Source: Platynereis dumerilii (Eukaryota; Annelida; Polychaeta; Phyllodocida; Nereididae). From it: a stretch of DNA of 64,000 nucleotides. Below, one piece after another: positions 45,061-57,190 of the stretch. The position numbers and the translations under genes are program-made. Every line of letters begins with the position of its first letter. The first letter of the stretch is position 1. The notes below the pieces were generated by a model. That model was given only the letters and a program-made list of their open reading frames with translations, did no database searches and had not been told where the DNA came from. Where the stretch lies: assembly GCA_026936325.1 (NCBI GenBank), contig JAPTHN010000019.1:8520253-8584252 (forward strand). The letters run 5' to 3'.

Positions 45061-46381
45061 GCTCATAACCTATACTTTGTACATGCATGAACCTACACCA
45101 TAATATGCGTAAATTAGTCTAATAAGGCCTTTCCATGAATTTACAAATTCTGGCAAGCAGATGGGAAGATGCCAGGGCAGCGGGCAAAAAGAAATAATTG
45201 AAGGCCACCACTCGACCGCCATTGCATACCTATAAGCAATTTCATAATGCACCAATTTTATGATATTATTGTAATCTTCTAAAGGTGTTATTCGCTGAAG
45301 GTTTGCTGCTGCGCAGCCTATGTTTGGTATTGTGGTTTGACCCAAGGGACATGCCTGAGAAATTTCATGAGAATTGATAAACGTTTACCTTGAGCACAAT
45401 GCAGTAGAAGTTTCTTGGTGGTTTGCTAAGAACGGAAGTCGCGGTATGGTATAGCTTTGTCAATATACATTTTACAACAATAAAACATGTATGACTGGAC
45501 AGGCCTCACTCAGACCTTCATTTTGAATACCAACTTTGGTGGTTTTAGATAATTTTGTGCATTGTCAATCTTTTATTTTACTACATCTGGTTACGTTTTT
45601 CTTCTTGCCTATCAAATACATGCAAACCTGTATTGATTTTCAGGATATTTTTGATGGTGACTTATGTCAGTAAACAACATGATTTTAATTTATTTCAATA
45701 ACTCTATTCAGAACCCTGGTACAAATTTATAAGACCATGTGGTACTTGATGTGTATTAAACGCTGAAGAATGAGAATTTGAGAACACATATTGAATGTTA
45801 TGGAGGGAAAATTTTTGACGTCTGTCCATTATCATGGCTGACTTGGGCACACTAAGTACTATTAATAAACAAATGTTATGTAAGTTAGAGATATATCTAA
45901 TATCTATTATGGTTTAATTGTCTGATCGCATGCACACAATAGTAAAGACATCCAAAAACATATGTCGCATGGCGTAATTCTGTTAGAATACTATTTCCTT
46001 TGTATCGTAAGATGCACTGTCCTTTGCTGCGGTTTTCTACACTACGTACTTGTGAAGATAACTTTACAGTTTACAAATCCGATTTTTAGGTTCTTAAAGG
46101 CATTGTCAAAAAGAAATGTATTCAATGGGCCCATAGTAAATCATATTCTATTTGCAATTAGAAGAGACTAATATCGCAAGTGTCAAAATGTGTATATATC
46201 ATTACTGGTTGAAATGTTTGATACTGCTGTCCAACAATTATAAATTCAGTGATCCCATTCCCATCAGAGCTGGAATTAAACCCAGGGCCCAGCAAAAGGA
46301 GACTCAGAGCACTCCCCCTCAGCTAACCATGTAATGCCCTGGAGAATTGTTAGAAACCTTACTGCATGAACTTCGATATAT
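45061..46381. other. Intergenic stretch with no gene seen
   Basis: No coding signal or clear repeat recognised. Confidence 0.4.
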
Positions 46382-46437
46382 ATAACAGGTCATTAAGTTG
46401 GCACCATCTTCTTGGTACCAACTTAATGATCTGTTAT
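46382..46437. repeat. Hairpin with 25-bp arms and 6-base loop
   Basis: ATAACAGGTCATTAAGTTGG and five further bases (46382-46406) pair with 46413-46437. Of 25 positions, 23 are Watson-Crick, one is G.U in the RNA and one is a mismatch. It may be a tiny MITE or a transcribed hairpin; nothing else is nearby. Confidence 0.75.
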
Positions 46438-47079
46438 TTTATAAAGTGATTCATGTTTTAGCTATATGTTATTTTTAATTATTTGAAAATGTGCTACGGT
46501 GTGCAAAAATAAGATATTGAATACACAAAGTCCAAGAAACTCTAAAATGTGAGATGAATCTGATGATGTGAGCGTAATGTTAAAATTCATGATCTCAATA
46601 ATAAAGGCTTTAAGAATGCAGATTTTGCACTTAAGAAGTCCAAATATCATCAAAATATATTTTAATTATCAAGACATTGTCCTTGGCAGCCTGTGGTTAA
46701 TATATGACCTGATTAGCAACAAAAGTTTTGTTTTTTTTAAATATGCAAGTTATTTCCCGAATCCCGAACAAGAACAGGATTACCAATTTGATGTACTATG
46801 TAAAATTATCCGAGACCATCAAAGTTGGTACTCAAAATGAAGCTCTGATTAAGACAAGTTCAACCATGTAAGTTTCATCATTGTATGACCAATATTGACA
46901 AAGTTATTCAAAACCGCGGTTTGCGTTTATAAACAAAAACCAGAAAATTACAACTGCATTGTGTGCTCAAGGTAAGCATATTCCGATTTCATTTAAATTT
47001 TCCACACACGTTATGGTGACCAAAACGCAGTACCAAAACAAGGTACAGCTTGATCTGACAACATTGGGGCACCAGCCAC
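46438..47079. other. Intergenic stretch with no gene seen
   Basis: AT-rich; no coding frame or repeat structure recognised. Confidence 0.4.
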
Positions 47080-47660
47080 AGGCCTGATCAGAGGGGGGGC
47101 CAGGGGGGCCAAATGGCAGGGGCCCCCAAATTTCAGGGGCCTACTTCCAAAGTAAGGTTAACCGCGCGTTGCGAAATTGAGATTGTACTCGATTTGTACA
47201 GGGTTAGACTTTTACTATTTTGGACTCTGAAGCAAAATAAGTTGGTGGGCCCTCACAGCTCTACTGTCGGCAATTTAAAATTTACATAATTATTATTGTG
47301 CTGTGTAAGGTAAAAAATTTTAATTGATCGCTTTTTTTCCATATTGGTTTTACATCTTGTTCTTAGTGAATCTTGGATGCCTCGTTTATGGTCTATTTTT
47401 CTCTGCGATTTCTATCGGTTGGTATTTCGTGAAATAGTTGTCAGGGTGAACCGTTTGGCCTCCAATTGTACAATACTAGACCCTCTTCCATTGAGCAATT
47501 TGGGGCCCCCATCTAGAAGTTTGATTTTTGTTCCAGGTACCACACAATCCAAAGTTTTTCATTGACTGTCACAGTTTTTCTCAATTTTTATATCTTTTTG
47601 GCATCTTGCAGGGGCCCCCTGAGTGAATGGGCTTGTAACAGCTGCCACTTTGCCAAATAG
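47080..47660. repeat. Interspersed DNA element, copy 2 (inverse orientation to 1-654)
   Basis: Reverse complement of most of 1-654. It includes the CCATTCACTCAGGGGGCCC-like end (near 47605-47630) and the GGGGCCAAATGGCAGGGGCC stretch (near 47105). It lacks the inverted 41 bases that make the palindrome in copy 1, and so represents the ancestral arrangement. Confidence 0.85.
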
Positions 47661-50331
47661 GCCAGTCTACCCCAAGATTTGTATGTTCCTGTCCGTCTAA
47701 GATGCAAGATGAGAAACAAAGAGTAATGCTTTATTTGTCATTGAGCAGTGTTGAGGTCAATCTGTTCATAGGATAATGAGGTTCCACATTCGCTAGTTGT
47801 AAAAAGAGACAATATCAATCAATTATGAGATGTTTTTTTCACAAGATCTGGAGGGTGAAATTCTGCTGCTGAAAAGATTCTTCAGTGAACTTTTAGTTAG
47901 TTTGGTCAGCCTGAAGAATATCCATGAGGAAATTCTTTACTTGAAATTTGGTAACATCTTCCCAAATCCAAGTTGCCCTGAATATTTTTGTCAATCCTGG
48001 CAACTGTTGCATCAAATGAACATAGTTTTAATGTTCTGATATGAATAGTGTCTTACTTTTGTTCAATGATAGGGAACGAATGTCTCCTCACCTCACTACT
48101 CTGTAAATCAACAGTTATATTGCAAAATCATTTGAATTTTCAAATCTGACTGAAGATTTTTTTCGAAAGAAGAAATAAAAGCTTTCACTAGATGAATTTT
48201 AAGATTCGCTGATTAGTTTGCAAGGGAGTGCCTGACTTAATTGTGTCAGAAATACTTGTCTAAATTTTTCTTGAGATTTGTGAAAGGCTGTAAGCTCTGA
48301 AAGTATCAGTTAGAATCTCAGTTTGTATTGAAATTTCACATTTTTATTGCAAAGATTTTGCAACTATTGTTTTTATCACTCATAAATCTGTTAATTGTAC
48401 TTTGATGTATCTTAATTGGCCCAGGTAAAATCTTCAGTAATCTTGAACTTTTTATATTAAGCATCCATTAACTAACATGGGCGAGATAGGAAAAGCTGCA
48501 AATCACCCCATGTAATGGCCCTGGGTTTGTTTTTTTGCCTCCGGAAAGTATATCAATCAATTTACTATCATTTTGCTCTGCACAATTGTTTTTTCCTCAT
48601 TTTTGGGGGTTGAAATAAATAAAATGAAATATTTAACTTGGTCATAATTTGTTAACCAGAAGCCGCTGAAGGGGGGCCTACTTTTTTATTTTGGCCTGGG
48701 CCTACTGCAGGCTCTGCACGGCCCTGACCAGCCACACCCTAATGTGGACATGGCTGAGGGTAAAAACTAGAAATTACACACTGATTAATGTACAAAGTTC
48801 TTGAGTTACAAAACCTTGCTGTAATTCTCAATCGAAATGTCTCGGGTAGAGGGAGGCACACTGTAGTCCAGTCATATTAAGTCAGGGACACCCATTGATC
48901 TGTATACAGGTCACTGGGGACACCTCTCAACAGTGTGTTATTATAGCCCATATCAGTGTAAGCTCCTGCTTGCACATCTTTTGTGACACTTACATTAATT
49001 TTTTTGTTTGTGCAACTGGGAGAAAATATGCTGCAAGCTGTGTTGCCAGCCAGCCCAAGCGTCAGCCAGCTACCTCAAAGTTTCTCTTTGCTTGACTGCA
49101 AATTTCATCGGTTGGACGCCAAAAATTGGATCCCAGCTGACAACTTTGCCAGCTTGGAACATCCTAGATGACAGTCTGCCAGCCAGCCGGGCGCCTGCTG
49201 CATAACAGATAATTGGTATAACAGATCATGGGGTGCCCCTGTTAAGTTAGGAGTCAAAATAAATGCTTTATTTAGTTTTTTGGTCGACTTGGGTAGGTAA
49301 GTATGTCATTTATCCAGGAAAAAAAGTCCAACACTTTTTGCCCTCTGCTAAGGGTCATACACTAGGCAAATCCAAAATGGCCACCATTGCGTACTATTCT
49401 AGACAAAAAATGCTCATATCTTGCAAATTAATTGAGATAGAGAAGTAATTTTAGTGTCTATAGCTATGTTTTTAACATCAAGGAATCTAGTAAAGACATC
49501 AAAACATGTTTAGTCTGATATTAATAGGTGATATGCAACATGGCCACTGTCATACACCATGCAAACGACAAATTGCCAATATGTGGCAATCTTATTGAGA
49601 TAGACGCTGATAGAAGTGTCATCTTTGTGTTTATACCTATGTTTTTGATACCACGGAATTCAATAATCATATCAAATGTACTTTCCGTGAAACAATATTT
49701 GGTTTACACTTAGTAGTAACTGTTTTTCTTTTTTTAAGCAGTCGAAAAAAGAAGGAAATGCAACCAGTTATTTGTGATACCATATTTTATTCTCTCCTTT
49801 GAATAACTCAAGGAGTAAGTGCTCATTTGAAGCCTAAAAATTGTAAGAACATATCTAAGCCCAACGCAAAAAGACTAAATCCCACACGGCTTCCCATATT
49901 GACATTATCTTGCTAACTGCTTGAGATTACGGTATAATTTTAGAATGTATGCCTATCTTTTTTTTGTGCCAAAAAACGTACATATCAGTCAGCTTTGTAG
50001 GTATTATATGTAAGCAGCAAAATGTAAACAAAAAAAAAGATTTTTAAAATTTTTTAGTATCGGTACTACATCTATGCTTCGTTTTGAACAACTGTTATAT
50101 TATCAAAATCACATTTTTCTGAAATACTAAGCTCCTTTTTGTGCCGAACAGTTCATAATTTGATAATGATATATCATTCAAGAGTGTGAAATACAGACAA
50201 AGATTGATTCGTGTTAAATGAATATTCACAAAGTAATTCATATAATATCACAACATAGCACCGTGTTATATTTTGTTTACAATGCATCTTAAATCGTTCA
50301 GTTACCACAGTTCAATCTACTCTCTAGCTCT
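47661..50331. other. Intergenic stretch with no gene seen
   Basis: No convincing coding frame. AAATAAATAAAATGAAAT at 48616-48633 could be a retroposon tail. The rest is ordinary AT-rich sequence. Confidence 0.4.
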
Positions 50332-50332
50332 C

Positions 50333-50362
<30 letters not shown>
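50332..50362. repeat. (ATCT)n microsatellite
   Basis: About seven ATCT units. Confidence 0.95.
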
Positions 50363-50363
<1 letters not shown>

Positions 50364-50490
50364 AAAGGCTGGGTTATTGGGCCCTCACCAAAATTAAACA
50401 ATTTGGAAATCAAACTATTATGACAAAGACAACATAGGGCAAATGTTTAAGAAATGTTGAAGCAGACAGATGATCTCAACCTCTCCAAGC

Positions 50491-50535
<45 letters not shown>
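50491..50535. repeat. (AGTA)n microsatellite with retroposon-like context
   Basis: About eleven perfect AGTA units, followed by ATAAATTTATTGACGAAGAG, the shape of a retroposon 3' end with its microsatellite. Confidence 0.9.
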
Positions 50536-51267
50536 TAAATTTATTGACGAAGAGAGTCATATAAGAGGTATCTAACACATCATAATGATATTATTAGGAC
50601 TGCCAGCAGGCCTTATGTGACGAGTAGATTCTGTTATGTGTGACTCTGTGCACAGGATCCTGTTAAAACTATGCATTGTATAAATCTGATTCTTTTGTAG
50701 TATCTTTACTTGTGGTCCATAGAAAGCTCTTTTCGATTTTGGCTGGTCTCAGTGACTTTTTGGTGATTTTATTGAAAAAACTATTTAAAAAAAAAATGTC
50801 CGTCTGCTACCTGAGGAAAAATACCTTTATAAACCTAATTCGAGCATGCTGATTCCAAATCTGAAATCAGAATTTCTCCATAACGTCTATATTTTGAGTC
50901 ATGGCCATGCCAATATTTGGCAAATAATCAGGAGTGAGAGCAATTTAAGCATATCTTGGTATTTAAATAAGTTATTTTGAGATGCTGAAACAATATAGCC
51001 AAAATATTTCAATCAGACAGGTCCAGATACAAAAATTTGACGGTGACAGGCTCCAGAAGTGGGCGATTTGTTTGCAAAATTGTTATTGTTTAATATATTT
51101 CCATTTGGAGATATGAAAAGGGCTTATGTGCAACTCAGGTGATAAGTTCAGGTAATGCAGATATAATTCCAAATACCACACTCTAATGCAACTACTAAAA
51201 TATACTTCTACCATGCTTTTCTGGCTGCTGTGACAGCAGTGCCAATCATATGGAGCAAGTGTTTACA

Positions 51268-51510
51268 GATTATTAAAGAAAGGAAAGAAAGGCAAGAAAG
51301 AAGGAAAGAAAGGAAAGAAAGAAGGAAGGAGAAGAAAGGAAGGAGAAGAAAGGAAGGAAGGAAAGAAAGGAAGGAAGGGGAAGAAAGGAAGAAAGGGGAA
51401 GAAAGGAAGGAAGGAGAAGGCAGGAAAGAAAGAAGGAGGAGGCAGGAAGAAAGGAAAAGGAAGGAAGGCAGCAAGGAAGGAGGGAAGGAAGAAAGGAAGG
51501 AAGGAAGGAC
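51268..51510. repeat. (GGAA)n/(GAAA)n purine tract
   Basis: About 240 bp of almost pure purine on the + strand, with GGAAGGAAGAAAGG-type units. The open frames on both strands here are repeat shadows. It lies about 280 bp downstream of the nucleotidyltransferase gene's stop codon. Confidence 0.95.
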
Positions 51511-51562
51511 AAAATATAGATATAGGACAGAAGATATAGGACAGAACACATTCTTCTCAATA

Positions 51563-51640
51563 GGTAAAGATAGATAGATAGACAGATAGACAGATGGATA
51601 GACATACAGACAGATAGATAGATATATAGATAGATCAATG
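51563..51640. repeat. (GATA)n microsatellite
   Basis: Imperfect AGATAGATAGACAGATAGAC run. Confidence 0.9.
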
Positions 51641-51790
51641 GACAGGTGTATACAAACATAGATAGGTGACTATAGATAATCCTAGGCCTATATTATGGCA
51701 TGCAGGCTGGCAGTCCTACGTATGCACCCTCTGAGTGTTCGTTCTGGTTATACCCTTTGAGTCTCCTCCAAATCTTTAAAGCTAATTGGT

Positions 51791-54700
51791 CTAATTATCT
51801 GTCTGTCTTCCATTGAAGAAGACAGATGGTCTCAGCCTCTCCAAGCATCTCTCACAGGTATCTAACACATCGTATACCTTATCAGCCTCCTTCCACTCAA
51901 TAAAGCTTTTCAAACCATCAACACTGTGTGAATGGCGATCTACGACTTCTCGTAATAAGAAACTACGAAATTTTTCTCTATAATCCCTTGCCATGAAATG
52001 GATTGCATCAAATATCGTCTCAGCCCACAATCTCCCTTCCTCTCCGTATCTCCCCAAATCCTCCTCAGTCATCCATGTTGGGCTGGTCTCCTTGAAGTCA
52101 AGCTGCTGCTTAAGGTGCCCATATCTCTCTTCTATGTCATTTCTAGCTGGTCGTGGCTGCAAGTAAGGAAAAAAAAAAAACAAAGTGATAAAGGCCTTCA
52201 TTGTGTGAAAAAAAAACTCAAATATTAACTAAAGAAGAACTAAACTGGTCAATAAGTATCTTTTGTCCTTAGTGAAAAGTTTGTGATATGTTAAAAATGT
52301 TCTACATATCACAAACTTTTCACCAAGTCAATACATACAGTATAATCCGAAATAAAGTAAGATAATTTTCTGTAAGAAATCCTCTGTTTACCTATTTTGC
52401 CCTCCTTTTTCCTCTCAACCCCAAATCTCCTTTTAACTACCTTTGAGTCCTCACAACAACCGTAGCCCATATCAAGAACTCTATTTAGACAGCGCCCAAT
52501 GCAAATGCAATTAGCAAAGGGGCACAATATAAAATAAGTCAAACACCGTGACGGTGATGGAGTTTGAATTGCTGTTGTTTAAATGTAATTTTAATTTAAT
52601 TTTAAAAGGTAGTTTCAATGGCGTAAATGTAGGAAGTGATTGAGGGGTAGCCAAAAGCTGTGAAAGGGCAAAGCAGTGGCTGATTCTTCCTTCCTGCTGC
52701 AGTAGTCATACTTTATTTTGGGTTGTACTGTATGCATGCAACAAAGGAAATTGCTTCACAATAGTTCTCTTTATCTGTCTAAGAAGGAGATTTATCATAC
52801 CGTTTCCCCAGCCAGAATCCAAAACGCTGCATTCTTGATGACATAAGAAGTGATTGGAGCCTTTGTGAATGCTTGGTCATTGCCACTCACTTGGTCCAGG
52901 ACCTTTAACAAAATTATCAGAAAGGTGAGTGCACTACTTTACATGCTTGTCTATATGGAAATGTGCTAAATGTGTCTCTGGTGATTCCATATAAAAAAGC
53001 TTAGAATTATAATGTATATGGCATAAATATATACAGGGTGGTCACAAAAAAACAGTTGATATGTCATTTTCCAGGCTGCCATGATTGAGTCAATGCTTGG
53101 GTACTTATTTTGTATGCAAGCCAAGTATATTAGATCCTTGGAAAATTGGTTAATGATTACAATGGGTCATTACTTTTTTGATAGTAGACAAAATAAAGCC
53201 ACGAATGCTCCTACGTTTTTACTACTCTGGGCTGATCATGGTCCATCAGCAACTGAACTTCACAAGACAAAATAAATACAACTTAAAATGAAAATGAGAA
53301 CACAGAGGCACAATTCAGGTCAAACCAGAAGGTGCTAGACCAAGTTGTGTCTGCACTATGGCCATTATAAGATTTAAAAAAAAAAGCTGTCTAGGGTTGA
53401 TGATCAGGGTGTTAAAATCACAGGAAAAGTACACATTAACATCTTAAAAGAGCATCTGAAGCCCTGGATCAATAGGACATACAGTGCTACAGATAATTTG
53501 ATCTTCATACAAGATTGGGTGTAAGCCATACTCCCATGGAAAGCCCAGAACTGGATTAAGGTTCACTCTGTCAAGTTTCTCGGTAGGACAATATGGCCCC
53601 TATAATCACAAGATCTCCATCAATGTGATTATTTTGGGTGGGCAAATTTAGAGACAGATCCCTGCAAGGCATCTCAGACCTTAGTTGCCCAATGAACGCT
53701 TCCATTAAGTTTTTATGGGAAAAACGGAGTCAAATTTTCATTTTTGACACCTCTTCATCATTTAGGCTCACTGTTGAAAAGTCATCTGTCCAAAAGGTAC
53801 TCCGAATGAATACATCATCTCTAGAAAGGTTCTTCTTTGCTATACAAGTTCATTTTGTATTGAAAAATAAGTAATTATTACAAAGAGGGTTATGAAAAAA
53901 ATTATTCATAAGTGTAAAGTTTTTTTTTGACCACCCTGTAGAAATGATTAGAATCTTTCACAATTGATAATGAACTAAAAGATATATGATAAATAATAAC
54001 CTCTAACAAGGTCTTGGCAATGAGAATTCCAAGACGGCAACCAGGGGTCAGGTTATCAAGGATGTCCCATTCATGCAAACAGACGGTTATGAAAGAAGAA
54101 AGACCATAGGAGATATCACTCTTCAGAAAACTGAGTCTCTCGTGACTCGGAGCATTCCTGACAACTAAATTCAAATTCTCTTGTTGATGTTCTGTCAGTC
54201 CTCCATTTTTCAGATCAATTAAGATAGGCACAACATCAACTGATATCATTAGGCCGTTATAACTGCCTTCCCTTTCCCATATGAACTTCCATGGAGTGTT
54301 AACTGAACCGACTGAAATTGGTCTTAATGAAATTTGGCTCCAGTCAATTTCAGCGATTCTCTTGACAAAGTACTCGTGAAGACTATAACCCGGGAATGGC
54401 TCCGAATCAAAAGGTTGGCTCTCCATGCGTATCTGCACATCCACCTCGTTGAATCTGCCCACCTTCAGTTTTTCTCGAACTGATCCTGCAATTTTCACAG
54501 TAGCATTCAGGAGTCCACCTTGTGGGACCATATTTTCAAACAATTTTTGGAAATTCTCTTCAATAGCTTCACATTCTTTGATTGGCAAGATAAGCATTTT
54601 CTTCATGGTGGCAAATACAGAAGACTTGGTAGTTGTAATTTTCTGACAATATTCTGTGTAATCACTCTCACAATAGTCATAAGGAATTCTAAAAGATTCA

Positions 54701-56730
54701 GGGGTTCTCCTAAAGTAATCTGTAACTACATTCGTTTGATTAGATTCCAAAAGCATAATAGCTGACTGGTTGCCATGGAGATATGCGATATGCAAGGGCG
54801 TGCAACCGTGGAGATCCCTTCTATCTTTTGCTTCTTCAATGAATTCCTTTGGAATGATGTTCAGTATTCGATCATTGTGCACAAAGATGGCAACCAAATG
54901 CAGTACACTTCTTTGAAGGAAGTTATAATCTTTTTGGGACAATTCATACTCGAACCACTTCGTCATTTGATGACGGTTTTGCGTTACTTGGTGTTTTGCA
55001 GCTGTGAATGTATGTCGCACAGGGAAATCAGCCTTTTCAAACCACTCCTTGATTACAGCCTCATCATCGTCGATCATTCCAGAGTCTATGAAGAGGAGAG
55101 TGTTGATCAAACTTTTAGATTCCAGGCAATTACTAAGAGTGCCATAAGCAGCTCTAATTACTCGACCAGCAGCTAATCTCAATTCTTCACTTACTTTGTA
55201 CAAATCTTGCATGGGATTCAAGTATATTTCAATAGGATCAGTGTTGCCATGGTCTCTATATGCTTTGATAAGTCGTTCCATCAGCTGAAGAGTGGCCAAC
55301 TGGTCTTCACTGGCGGCAATTACTTTCCTAGTCAGCAGAGATTTGATATCATCTTTTGTTGGAATAGCACTCTTTTCAGTGCACTGCTTGAGCACATCAT
55401 ACAAAGCAAGACAGTTTCTTTTATTATCCATTATCTTTTGCATGATAAGTTCATTTCCAAGGACTTTCTCAAAGATAAGACGAAAAATTTCCTGAGCATT
55501 GCCTTCATTTATCAGAATTTGTGAAACGTTTTGATTAATTTTTTGAATTTTTTCGTTCCTACTGAAAATGTAGTATGTCAAGAAATCCAACAATATATCC
55601 ATTTGCGGAAGACCTGCTAAGCATTTTCCACCAACGGTCGAAATCAGGCCTTTGATCTTCTCCAGATCTTCTTGAACTTCCCTTTCAAATGCTTCCAGTA
55701 TCTCTTTGCTTGGCTTTTTTGTCTTTCTTACTTGATCACAAAGATCATCCTGGAACCTCACCACCTTCCTCACCAGTCTGTCAAGCTCTCCTTCCCTGCA
55801 GACAGAAAATATTATCAAATGTTGTGGAAATAGGACATTCAAGCATCACATCTCTCTGTGTTTCACCCATACCGTGAAACACCTGTATCAAGTCTACATT
55901 TCTCTGTGTCTACACCTGTACTGTATGGCACTTATACTTGCTCTTGGCACTATATCCCTGCTCTCTATGTTTCACCTGTATATGCAGGTTGATTTTGTGC
56001 TCTCTCCGTGTTTACCCATATTGTGAGGCGCTTCAACAAGTGATACCATAATCAGCATCTACACCCATTCTGTGCAGCAGTTACACTGATTCTCCATACA
56101 ACATTAATTTTATTCTCTGCTTCACCCGTAATGTGGAGCATTTGAAACAACTCTGCTTAAATCAAATTCTCTGTGCAGTAATTCATCTCTGAACATATAC
56201 TCTTCCTCTGCATGTTTAACCAGTACTGTGAAGCATTGGTGCAAATCCTGCAAACTACCTCCATGAAAATCATGTCTACATAAAACAAGCTGTACTCTGA
56301 TGTCTTGCGCTTTGGCCTGAATAGCCATAAAAACAGATTGTTGCCACAAAACCTACAAAACCAATCAACCGTAGCACTCACCATGTTCATTCATGCAAGG
56401 TAAAAAATAAGTTTGATATTTTATCTAATACAGAACAAAACACAGACTGTTCTGGTTTTGGCAAGAAACCCAAGAACTCGACCAACCATATCTTAAATGC
56501 TTGCTTGTGGGATACTCAAAGTCTGAGACAAAAAACTCATTCAGTACAGGATTTTAGAGATGAGTTTGAGCCGGATTTGTTTCTTTTTCACTGAAACTTC
56601 GCTAAATCCAGATGATGCAGTTGAGATTGGTGAATTGGAAAGAAATGGAGAATGTTTTTACCTGGGCTCACCATACGATGGTCGGCCTGGTGGCGGAGTA
56701 GGCCGCATTTTGCGATCAGAGTCATCAGAC
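51791..56730 (-). CDS. Ankyrin-repeat Mab-21/cGAS-like nucleotidyltransferase (cGLR candidate), four exons, 5' end not seen
   Basis: Exons on the - strand are 56730-56662, 55795-54001, 52902-52801 and 52156-51791. All joins use GT/AG. Phase is 2 at 56662/55795, then 0 and 0, giving about 776 codons in one open frame. The first exon starts in mid-codon, so an upstream exon is expected; alternatively translation may begin at its ATG (56708). Order: a proline-rich start; a long helical region (about 55790-54960); ankyrin repeats (about 54940-54700, with the canonical LHGCTPLHIAYLHGNQSAI); then the nucleotidyltransferase. The active site is complete: GS (54486-54481), E-x-D in NEVDVQI (54447-54439) and a third Asp in ISVDVVP (54237-54235). 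SYVIKNAAFWIL in exon 3 is the Mab-21 C-lobe signature (cGAS: SYHVKTAFF). No cGAS-like zinc-thumb Cys cluster. Such enzymes make cyclic nucleotide signals on sensing nucleic acid; ligand and product here are unknown. Confidence 0.82.
52272..52323. repeat. Perfect 20-bp-stem hairpin in the nucleotidyltransferase intron
   Basis: GTGAAAAGTTTGTGATATGT (52272-52291) and its exact complement (52304-52323) enclose a 12-base loop. Three more pairs outside extend the stem with one wobble or mismatch. It lies in the intron between exons 3 and 4. It could be a small palindromic MITE or a hairpin RNA. Confidence 0.8.
53034..53938 (+). mobile_element. Degenerate mariner transposon in the nucleotidyltransferase intron
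   Basis: CAGGGTGGTCACAAAAAAAC at the left and its near-complement at the right (19 of 20) lie between TA dinucleotides (53032-53033, 53939-53940). At 905 bp it is somewhat short of a full mariner (about 1.3 kb). The + strand keeps transposase vestiges: GVKITGKVHINILKEHLKPW, then a QD motif where FxQDGAPxH is expected, then remnants of WPPxSPDLxxxDYFxW around 53595-53640. Many stops and frame breaks are present, so it is dead. It sits about 60 bp beyond the donor at 54001, in the opposite orientation to the host gene. Confidence 0.88.
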
Positions 56731-56814
56731 CTCAAAGCAACAAAGAAAGAAAACACAAAATAAATAAATAAAAAAACTTTTGAACACATGGAAATTGAAA
56801 TATATCTGAGTGGC

Positions 56815-57190
56815 AAGATAGTCACGTGATTACGGTCCTTCTGGTTTACAGGCCTGAATCATTTAAGCAGAATCAATATACAATTTCCCAGTTTTATGAA
56901 GAATTTACACGGTTCCTAGCTCAGTACCAGTCTTGAAAGTCACAATGAGATCATAATAACGGGGAATTTCAACTTCCATATGGATAAACCAACTGATGCA
57001 AGGGTTGAACAACATATATCCTCACCAGTCACCAACCCACAAAGATGGAAATACACTTGACCATGTTATAACCCACAGAAATTCAATTCTCAGAGATTGT
57101 ATAGTTGAGGACCTGCTCTCTGACCACAACTGTGTCCTCTTTAACATGTCAGTTGACCAAGGTCAAAATCCTCAAAAGAAAGTATTAGTT
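56815..57190 (+). mobile_element. LINE endonuclease fragment, left part of a split copy
   Basis: CR1/L2-type endonuclease remnants on the + strand: FYEEF, ITGNFNFHMDKPTDARV (GDFN active-site block, here GNFN), HKDGNTLDHVITHRNS and LLSDHNCVLFN (the catalytic DH). It has several frame breaks. The homologous, better kept copy is at 63305-63960. The sequence is cut at about 57190 by the 5.6-kb long-TIR element and resumes at about 62797. Confidence 0.85.

Noticed and set aside
51208-51659. Long open frames of Lys/Glu/Arg (+) or Ser/Phe/Leu (-)
   Set aside because: They are translations of the GGAA/GAAA purine tract and the GATA microsatellite, not genes.
52309-52542. Open frame MTYFILCPFANCICIG... 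as a possible extra exon of the cGLR candidate
   Set aside because: It lies in the intron between two phase-0 exons that join well. Its splice sites are weak and the plausible acceptor gives a stop.
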